DNA from: Endothia cerciana
Taxonomy: Eukaryota; Ascomycota; Sordariomycetes; Diaporthales; Cryphonectriaceae
Assembly (NCBI GenBank): GCA_026119935.1
Contig: JALRMH010000052.1
Coordinates: forward strand, 62,001 to 126,000
DNA length: 64,000 nt
Direction: 5' to 3'
Position numbers and translations under genes: made by a program. Below the pieces are notes generated by a model, which saw nothing but the letters and a program-made list of their open reading frames with translations, was not told where the DNA came from and did not search any database. This document shows, piece after piece, positions 56,305-64,000 of this stretch (position 1 is its first letter; each line of letters opens with the position of its first letter).

Positions 56305-58167
56305 ATGGCGGTAAATGACAGAGATGAGCGGACGCCGCTCCTCACCGGCTCGGGCAGCCAACACCAGAATGGCACCGTCACAAGTAGTACCGTGAACAGC
56401 AACGGGGACCTCACGAAGACCGAACCGAAATCATCATCATGGCTCGCCCGCCTCTTCGGCCCGCCCAACACCATCAAGGTCCTGCTGGCCGGCTTCATCA
56501 TCTCCTTCAGCTTCTCCTTCACCCAGGTCCCCATCTTCTACGTATTCCACCTCATGGAGTGCGACGTCTACTACGAGACCCACCCGCCCTACACCGGGTC
56601 GGGTGACCGCTGTTCCCTGAACGAGATCGCCGCGGGCACGGCGACGCAGTTCTCGCTGCTAGGCATGAGCACCACCTTCTGCGGCACGCTGAACCTGTTC
56701 GTGACCGGATGGACGGTGAAGAGGTGGGGCCCGCGGTTCGCACTGGTCTTGCAGACTTTCATCCCGGCCATTCGCGTCAGCGCCCAGATCATCGGCGTCC
56801 TGGCCGGTGGCTCTGCGGGCGAGACGATCATCCAGAGCACGCAGCTCATCACCATCCTGGGCGGGCCGGCCGGCTACATCCTGGTGGTGAACACCATCGC
56901 CGGAGAACTGGTCGAGCCGATGCAGAGGACGGCCGTGTTTGGGCAGCTCCAGGGCTGCATCATGTTGGGTCAGGCAATCGGCTACCTCCTGGGTGGCATG
57001 ACGGGTGATGCCTTCGGGATCCGGATGCCCTTCCAGGTGGCATTCTTTCTCTTCCTGATGTCGTCTGCGTACTCCAGGTTCATCCTGCCATTTATCTCAC
57101 CCGAGTCACTGTCGGATGGGAAGAAGGGCTCGGGACGAGGAGGCGTCAGCGGCTTTCTCGCCCCGCTCAGGACCATGGCGCCACAACGCATTCGACTTTT
57201 CAGCGGACATGCCGCAAGGCATTACGGGGTGCTCTTTCTCTGCTGTGGTATCTTCTTGGGCGTTCTGGCAACGGGCTATGCTCCACTCCTGATTCAGATG
57301 TACGCCACCGCATACTTCGACTTCACCCAGGGAGACAACGGCTGGCTTATGAGTGGTAATGCGCTCATGAGAAGCTTCTTCCTGTTCTTCATCTTCCCTC
57401 GGATCATTTCTGGTGGTAGAAGATGGTGGATATCTGGCCTGAAAAAAGGACGCGAGCCTCGTCCCGGCCCATCAAGGCAAAATGGTGCTAGGAACAGCGA
57501 TGAAGGCGCAGACGTACTCTCTCGGATCCCATCTCGTCCTGAGGAGCTGGAGGCACCTGTGGCTGGCAACCAGGCCGAGCAGGACCCCCTGACGCCCGAG
57601 CAGCCTGAGCTCACGGAGGACGAGGAGCGTACGGCCTGTCACTTTGACCTGTTCTTTCTGAGATGGAGCCTGTTGGTAGATGGTCTCCTCACTGCAGGTG
57701 CTGCATTGTGTACAGAGAAGTGGCATATATACCTCGGTAAGATTATCTCATCACGCCAGCTTCCGACTTTCTCTGTCTCCGGTGGACTCTTTCTGACTGT
57801 TGGTGAAGCTGCATTCCTCCTACCTTTCGGCTCGGGCTCCGCACCAGCAGGCAAGGGCGTCATCACGGAGATGTGCCCCCACTCACAGCGCACCGATGCC
57901 TTGAACGCCGTCACTCTCGTCGAGAACATCGCCAGACTAGCAACGCAGGGCCTGTTCGGGTTCTTGTTCTCTGCACTCGCCGAGACAGGGCAGGCATATC
58001 TAACATTTTACGTCAATGCCGCCGTTGCCATCGTGGGTATGGCTATGTTGTACCTATCGCACTTCCCTCCGCTCGACTCAACAATGGTGGAGGATCTAGA
58101 TGAGGAGGACGAGTTCGAGGATGACAACAGGCTGGAAAGGGTTACCTCTCACGAGACCGACCGTTAG
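56305..58167 (+). CDS. Major facilitator superfamily transporter
   Basis: Twelve-TM-type carrier in the plasma or organelle membrane; the substrate is not evident. A hydrophilic N-terminus (1-58) precedes TM1 (VLLAGFIISFSFSFTQVPIFYV). The MFS A-like loop is VTGWTVKRWGPRF, and an acidic, Pro-rich central loop (about 385-440) separates the two halves. The reading frame is open throughout, but 57737-57808 (72 nt; gtaagatt, ctgact branch, gaag) is probably an intron: its removal gives HIYLAAFLLPFGSGSAP, the normal continuous helix, and a 596-residue protein. An acidic C-tail (DLDEEDEFEDDN) ends it. ATG in good context (catcATGG). Confidence 0.9.
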   Translation: MAVNDRDERTPLLTGSGSQHQNGTVTSSTVNSNGDLTKTEPKSSSWLARLFGPPNTIKVLLAGFIISFSFSFTQVPIFYVFHLMECDVYYETHPPYTGSGDRCSLNEIAAGTATQFSLLGMSTTFCGTLNLFVTGWTVKRWGPRFALVLQTFIPAIRVSAQIIGVLAGGSAGETIIQSTQLITILGGPAGYILVVNTIAGELVEPMQRTAVFGQLQGCIMLGQAIGYLLGGMTGDAFGIRMPFQVAFFLFLMSSAYSRFILPFISPESLSDGKKGSGRGGVSGFLAPLRTMAPQRIRLFSGHAARHYGVLFLCCGIFLGVLATGYAPLLIQMYATAYFDFTQGDNGWLMSGNALMRSFFLFFIFPRIISGGRRWWISGLKKGREPRPGPSRQNGARNSDEGADVLSRIPSRPEELEAPVAGNQAEQDPLTPEQPELTEDEERTACHFDLFFLRWSLLVDGLLTAGAALCTEKWHIYLGKIISSRQLPTFSVSGGLFLTVGEAAFLLPFGSGSAPAGKGVITEMCPHSQRTDALNAVTLVENIARLATQGLFGFLFSALAETGQAYLTFYVNAAVAIVGMAMLYLSHFPPLDSTMVEDLDEEDEFEDDNRLERVTSHETDR

Positions 58168-61100
58168 AGCAGCATAGAAGTTGTCATTGTGTTTGGTTAC
58201 ATTGAGGTGAAGGTGGCCATCTAGCAAATATGATTACCGAGAGGATTTTTGCCGTCCACTTTCTCCTAATCCCCTTCCTCCTAATTACTCATGGAAGACT
58301 TTTTTTCTCTTTCTTCCCTTTTTTTTTAAAAAAAAAAGAAAGAAAGAAAAAAGAGGATTTAGACTCGCAGTAGAAGGACATATTGGGAAGGCGACCTGTC
58401 GAGTAGCGAGACAGACCTGTACCTAGGTATGAAGGTAGTCAGTCACTCATCTTTATTGTTCACCCCTCAGGTGTCAGAATGAACAAAAGCCTACCGAGCT
58501 CTGGCTGAGTGTCCAACAACTCAGCAGCTCCCATCGTCCAGGGCAGGTGTCTATCTTCATATGCTTTGCCCTGTGCAGACACATTCGGGCTCTGGCTCCA
58601 AGGCTGTATTAGCATTGCTGGATTAAGCTAAATCTATGTCGGCTGTCACCTAAGGTGCAAAGACACCCACCGTAATGCCAAAGAGCAATAGCAGTAAGGG
58701 CACTGGAGGAAAACATTGAGGGGATTGTGAGGACTATTCGTTAAACAATGTGCATTTGATAATTCCCCCAAGCTTAGGAATTATATCAGCACTACATTCC
58801 ACAGTATGTATTGTTCATAGCATTCTCGCTACGAGCCGCTCTTCCCTGCTACGGTTATTCTTTCGTAAATGGTCCCGAGACCTGATTTCTTCGAGTCTTC
58901 AGATGACCTTGGGAGTGGCCTTTTCAACAGTAGGGCTATTCGCGCTTTGTAGTGGCGTTGTGATCTGGACTGCCTAATCAGGGCTATCCGTTTTTTGTTT
59001 TTTTTTGTTCGACTAGCGGCTGCAGAACACCACCTCGGTGTGTCCACATAAACCACTCTTGTTGAACTGGGCTGAATTATAGACCGTCGTTCCTAATCCG
59101 GCCCCCGATCGTATTTGTTTAACCAGTATATCCCATGTCTTTCTTAGAATATAGGAAGTTATACTGGACCTTGGCTTTTGTTGGGGGGAGGGGGCAGAGG
59201 GGGGAGACACGCCAGCCCGTGATGTTGATTCTGCTAGAAGAGGTTTGACTCATAGGACCATGGAGGGCTCCTGAAGAATCTCGATCAAGGGGTATCAGCC
59301 GCTCCTGGGCTGCTTGAGAACAGCAGATCTGGCCTGTAGATTGCAACATGATCCCCCGAGTAGGACTTGGAGAGGGCCACGCAGTTTCAACCCATTCGTA
59401 GTTTAAAAATCCGAAAAACAAATTCACACTCGGTGATTAGTGAGTTAATGCCCTTCCTGTGGCTCCTTCGTAGGCCCTCGACGCCAATCAAGCATTCCTC
59501 CATGCCCATGTTGCTTAGTACGCTGGCGGGTCCGTTATACCTCTTGGGAGGTCTAGATCAGGGAGCCGTCGCGTACTGACTTGATCAGCTTGCGCCCTCT
59601 CCCCCTCCACCCCAGTCCGACGCTGGGGGAGCGTTCCAGGTCCTCCATTCACAATGTGGGAGGGATAACTAACACGTTGCAGTCCGCAAGGATCCAGGCA
59701 CACAGAATTCTTTGTGAGCGGATTATCGCCACACGGGGAGCGCTGAGACCTGTCGTTTATACGGGACTAAAAGCTGACAAAACCTCCCTCCATAGATCCG
59801 TTTACTCGATTAGGTCGTCTCCCCTCGAATCGTGTACCTCCAGAGGACCACTCCCTCCTGTTCAACCACCAGGGCTGTCAGATCGGCCACCCTTGCGGCC
59901 ATCCTGCATGGCATTCCCGTAAGGATGGGACGCCGGGGCCTATCAGGACCCGCCGGTTCGTCCATATCCTGCGGAGGATCAGCTCGGCTGAGTCCGCTGG
60001 AGCGCTCCTACACGGTGATTGGGTTGTCCACATCCTCTCGCTCGTGGCACGGAAAGTCCATCGTGGTCACACAGAGGCATCTGGTCCCTCAATAAGACTT
60101 GCCTGGCTCCTTCTCTCCCGCTCAGCCCTATGGGGATGCAGTGGTAGATGAAAGACGCGAAGCGGTGAGACTGAAATCTCCCATCCATCAGGCTGCCCAA
60201 TAGGACCCCGACCCCCCTTTTTTGCTTTTTTCCTGTCTATAATTGGAAGAATAAGAAACAAAAACGTCCTTTCATAAGCACCATACAAGGTGATGGAAGC
60301 TGAAATAAAATTAAAAAAATATTAATAAAAGAAAAAGAAAGCAAGAAAATGCATTGTTCAACCTGCGTCCCGAGCCAGCTGATATGCTCCCCTGGGACAC
60401 TCTCGCCCTCTGAAAAACCCATACGGGCCTTCTTGGTAGCGCTCCCACTAGGCCCCGGTGCGTTCTTCTGTCCCGGAATCCGCTTGTCATCTGTGGGTGG
60501 AACCTGAATACAGGGTTTCCTATCGTGCCATCCGGCGTATACTTAAGATCTCACCACGGACTGGCCCGGCGTCTCGGATCGATTTCTCTAACCCTGCACC
60601 ACATGGATGGTTCCACGTTCACGCTGAGTGCCGGTGAATCAGACCCGTATCTGACCTGCCGTTCAGGTCCGCCCGCACCGTCGACCCTCCCGGAAAGTGG
60701 CCTCTCACATTCCAGAGTTATTCTGTCGATCTCGTCCTCCCCCGAGGCATCGTTACGTGATCGCCCCCGCCCCCCGGCTCGATGAAACGAGAACAAACGC
60801 CATGGCCCGGCAGAAGCTGACGGCGGCTCCAGAGTGCTGGGTCAGCTACCTGCATGAGGGGCCTTACCTGGGGGGCTCTGAATGGCCCTGGGGGAAATTT
60901 GACAGCTCGGCTGTGAGTTACGAAGTGCTCTCGGGGGGAGGTGGTGGTCACACGGAAGACGGCGTCAGGCGGCAGCTTTTCCACCAACGACAGTTCCTAC
61001 GCGTGGGAGTTTTTGTTGCCCGGCGGCAGTGCACCCGGTAGAGTCAGAATTTAACAACACGTGTCAGAGTCAGTCAGACTCTCTCCTGCTCTTCATCCCC

Positions 61101-61392
61101 TACCACGCGTCGGTCCTGGGCATGTCCCACGATGTGTGTTGTCTCACAGCCACCCATCCCCATTCAGGCTGTCCTGCTGCCCTGCATACTCAGCCTTCCT
61201 TCGTTGTCGGCCGACAAATTTAAAATAAATGAATAAAAAACCCCCCCTTTCCTATCTGCCTGGCATGACGCTCCCCAGGATATATACTGGCCTCGTGTTG
61301 TGTCTCAGCATGCGGTCCTCTGAGATGGGGCAGCCACGTCTTCGGTCACGGATGGCTACTCCATCGGCAACAGAAGCATCACAAAGGCCGAA
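58168..61392. other. 3.2 kb without a recognised gene
   Basis: Only short, unrelated frames on both strands. Notable stretches are the T-run/A-run near 58318-58351 (TTTTTTTTTTAAAAAAAAAAG, able to pair with itself), poly-T with G near 58991-59008, and A-rich DNA at 60300-60350. There is no sign of transposon terminal repeats. Confidence 0.45.
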
Positions 61393-62579
61393 ATGTCCTC
61401 AAGCAAGCGAGCAGGCCGGGGTTCAGGCGGCAGCGGCGGTGGCTCCTCCTCCTCCTCATCCAAGAAGGGCAAGAAGCGCGACCAGTCAGGCCCGGGCCCC
61501 TCCGACCACGAGACGCCGGAGCCAGGGCCGGAGCTCAAGTTCTTCATGTACTCGGACCCGGCGGAGGCGAAGACGGCCGACAACAAGAAGCTCGTCCGGT
61601 CGCATGTGGCGCGCACGTCTCACGCCAAGAGCCGGCGCTCGAGGGAGGCGGGTGAGGGATCGAGCAAGGGCCCAGCGCAGCCGCCTCCCGAATACATGCA
61701 GCCCGAGGGCTATGTCTATTTTGACGACGACGGCGGCGGCGGCATGGTCGGGTCATCGCTATACTCGGCACCATCGTCGTCCGTGGTCTCCCAGGAGCCG
61801 ATTGGCAGTGGATCCCATGGCTTCTCCTCCTCCGGTCAAGTCGCCCAGGGTCCCGCCTTGACCGGGCAGCTCTCGCCGTGGGAACAATACCTGTTGGATC
61901 ACTGTAATTCCGCCTCACTTCCTGCGAACGCCAAGAAGCTGAAGTCCCTGGGCTGACATGTCCTAGATATAAACGTTCTGATACCCAGCCGTCACAACCC
62001 CTGCGACCATCCCCAGCATCCCATCGACGTCGCATCGTACAGGCGGGGCATGACGAGCTACTGGGTCGGCTTCTGCCTGACCGATCCAGGCCTCCTCCAG
62101 GGCATCTTCCTGGCGTCCTGCCGGAACCTAGCCAAGTCACAGCGGAGGTCCGGCAGCACGGAGGAGGCCGACATGTACGAGCAGCGGGCGCTGCAGTACA
62201 AGGGCGAGTGTCTGCGGTCCATGCGCGAGGCCATGCCTGAGGCTGGCCAGGCCGTAACAGACAACGTGATCGGGATGACCTTGTTGTTTTCGTTCAATGA
62301 GGTGAGCGTCTCCGGGCACACCTAGGCAGAAGACACCCCCGCGATGACTAGCTCCGATACCTGGCTGACCTCTCTGCCTCTCCACAGTACATGATAGGAG
62401 ACTTTAATGAGGCCCGAAACCATATGGCGGCATGTGAATACATGGTTGACATGAAAGGGGGGCATCAGACCTTGGGCCTGGACGGCTTCCTCTCTCAGCT
62501 CATACAGTGGTTTAAGCAGGAGCTGGCCCAAGCTGGGGGAACGAGCGGTAGTAAGGCGTCAGGCAGGAAAAAAAGATAA
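61393..62579 (+). CDS. Fungal transcription-factor-domain protein (Fungal_trans_2-like), no zinc cluster
   Basis: Three exons, 61393-61903, 61967-62301 and 62388-62579, give 345 residues. The first intron (gtaatt, ctgac branch, cctag) joins WEQYLLDH to YINVLIPSR; the second (gtgagc...cacag) joins LLFSFNE to YMIGDFNEA. The N-terminus is Ser/Gly/Lys-rich; FFMYSDPAEAKTADNKKLVRSHVAR is the conserved entry motif of this group. The helical region SYWVGFCLTDPGLLQGIFLAS, ASCRNLAKS and YKGECLRSMREAM follows, ending KASGRKKR. No Zn2Cys6 cysteine array is present, so DNA binding by itself is doubtful. It is shorter than most relatives and may be a co-regulator or a truncated form. Nuclear location is inferred from the basic ends. 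Confidence 0.82.
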
Positions 62580-63134
62580 GGTATTGATCGGAAGTCAACA
62601 GCAAGGCCGCACGGGCAGGTCTTTTCTGCAACATGGACGAAGAGAGGACTTGAGCGTTGAATCATGTATGGCGCTGGACGCTTGCCACCCTCGGACTGGC
62701 TATATAGATTTTGGACAGGATGTTGAATATTCAGCTGATTTGTGTTTTCATCCCTAAGGAACGTCCCAACCAACGAAAACCCAACCATGCTGCAATTGCA
62801 CGAAAGGGGATGTGAGAAAACAGGACAAGCAGAGAAAGGCGAAAAGAGAGTACAAAACTTAACCGGTCGCGATGGTGACAGATATCGGCGATTATGAATT
62901 AAGCCTTTCTGGTGATGGCCTTTTATCTGGAAAGACCGCATAGATTCCCCGAGACGGGACCATCCAGTGAGACGGGAGAAGAGGGTATCACTCGGAAACA
63001 CGACGTTGAAGAAATCAAAGCTTTTGCTCATTTCCAAGAACCTACTCATCCAAGTAGTGCCACTCCCGAGACCCCTACCCAAGCAGTCGCATTCCCAAGG
63101 GCCCCCCTTATGATTTAGATATATGACCGCCGTT
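62580..63134. other. Intergenic between convergent genes, no gene seen
   Basis: About 555 bp. Presumed 3' untranslated ends of the transcription-factor-domain gene and IRE1. Confidence 0.5.
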
Positions 63135-64000
63135 TCACCCAGACTCCGGAGGTTGATAGTATCCCTTGAACTGTTCCAACTCATGCCAGCCCAGATCCCG
63201 AATAAGCCCCCAGCAGTACAGTAACAGATCCGGAAACCGTGTCGTCCAGTAAAGCAAATAACCTTCCGGTAACGACCCCACCTTCTTCTGCAGGGCTTCC
63301 GACATGTCCAGATAATGGTTTCGCTTATTGCGCAGCGCACGCAGCAGATCAAGCAGCCTCGACCCAGTATATTTCCTCTGCTTGCCGAGGGAGTCGACGA
63401 ATTCCTTGTGGAGCTTGGTGAGGAAGTCGCCCCTGGTGACCTTGGCTGCGCCATTCTCCAGCTGCTCAAGCGCCCAGCTGGGTGGGTCACGCGGTTCCCT
63501 CTCGAACGCGTCGGATACATCGCACAGGAAGAGGAGCCTGGTACGTGCGTCCCAGAAGAAGGGGTGCGCCAGGATCTCCTTTGTCTTTGGTCGTTCCTTG
63601 GGGTTGGCGCTGATCATAGTCCCGACGAGATGCTTTGCCTCGCACCTGTAGTCGCCCAGAACATCGAGTCTCGCGAGACTATAAGTCCCCTTCCTGATGT
63701 TGTACTCCCTCATATATTTGTCGCCGCAGTCGAAGGGGTGTGAGCCCTGAGTGAGGACGTAGAAAAAGACGATGCCAAGGGAGAAGATATCAATCGATCG
63801 GGTCACGCGCCGGTGGGTGACCTCAGCCCCCTGGCTGCCGTGGTTGCCGCTGTGCGTGGAACTCTCTGCCAACATCGGGCCGCTGGAGGCGGGGGTCTCG
63901 TCGTCGAGCAATAGCTCGGGCGCGCGCCATCCCGAGGTGCCAGCTGCGTGGGCGGTGGTAGCGCCGAACGACGACTGGCCGCCCTCAAGCTTTTTGCATA
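63135..64000 (-). CDS. ire1: IRE1 kinase/endoribonuclease, 3' part only
   Basis: Unfolded-protein-response sensor; its RNase splices the HAC1/hacA mRNA at the ER membrane. The window holds the end of the kinase domain and the whole KEN domain in one open exon, and the 5' part lies beyond position 64000. Reading from the edge gives CKKLEGGQSSFGATTAHAAG, the activation segment, then TSGWRAPELL (APE motif), an insert, SIDIFSLGIVFFYVLTQGSHPF and NPKERPKTKEILAHPFFW. The KEN RNase shows LLDLLRALRNKRNHYLDM, with the catalytic-region RNKRNHY, and PEGYLLYWTTRFPDLLLYCW. The stop at 63135 follows KGYYQPPESG. Sequence and order are normal for filamentous fungi. Confidence 0.95.
   Translation of the reverse strand, partial: CKKLEGGQSSFGATTAHAAGTSGWRAPELLLDDETPASSGPMLAESSTHSGNHGSQGAEVTHRRVTRSIDIFSLGIVFFYVLTQGSHPFDCGDKYMREYNIRKGTYSLARLDVLGDYRCEAKHLVGTMISANPKERPKTKEILAHPFFWDARTRLLFLCDVSDAFEREPRDPPSWALEQLENGAAKVTRGDFLTKLHKEFVDSLGKQRKYTGSRLLDLLRALRNKRNHYLDMSEALQKKVGSLPEGYLLYWTTRFPDLLLYCWGLIRDLGWHELEQFKGYYQPPESG

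Noticed and set aside
58168..61392. Transposon in the 3.2 kb gap
   Set aside because: No terminal repeats, target-site duplication or transposase/reverse-transcriptase motif could be found by eye.

Overview
The window is nuclear DNA of a filamentous ascomycete, most likely a Sordariomycete. Protein genes carry many short GT-AG introns of 40-139 nt with CTAAC/CTGAC-type branch points, coding regions are GC-rich, intergenic DNA is long and gene-poor, and homologues of Neurospora PREG, IRE1, ERV2, MRI1 and proteasome PRE3 are present. I see no rRNA, tRNA, CRISPR array or complete transposon.

Layout. 0-3.2 kb: the 3' part of a salicylate-hydroxylase-like FAD monooxygenase convergent with a three-exon aldehyde dehydrogenase. 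4.1-6.6 kb: a four-TM fungal membrane protein, then a broken DJ-1/PfpI gene. 7.7-12.7 kb: a secreted M20 metallopeptidase, methylthioribose-1-phosphate isomerase, and a gamma-glutamylcyclotransferase-like protein with a membrane tail. 14.3-21.5 kb: a small secreted haem peroxidase, a roughly 988-residue orphan membrane protein and an extended SDR. 21.5-25.8 kb is a 4 kb gene-free stretch before a PHO80/PREG-type cyclin (25.8-27.4). 28.7-31.5 kb: proteasome beta1 (six exons) and an ERV2-type sulfhydryl oxidase. 49.8-51.6 kb: a C2-domain protein. 56.3-58.2 kb: an MFS transporter. 61.4-64 kb: a fungal transcription-factor-domain protein and the 3' half of IRE1.

The stretch from 32.8 to 55.4 kb is different in character. 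It holds apparently intact oxidative enzymes (a vanillyl-alcohol-oxidase-like flavoprotein and two cytochrome P450s) among many damaged ones: a P450 N-terminal relic, an aldehyde dehydrogenase tail abutting a truncated FAD oxidase, an SDR with one frameshift, an SDR relic followed by a P450 relic, and a pyruvate-decarboxylase-like relic. It looks like an accessory region whose oxidoreductase genes are being duplicated, rearranged and lost; the housekeeping genes on both sides look intact.

Exon boundaries were deduced by hand from splice signals, reading phase and family resemblance. In every multi-exon gene given as intact the deduced exons add up to a multiple of three. No database search was run.
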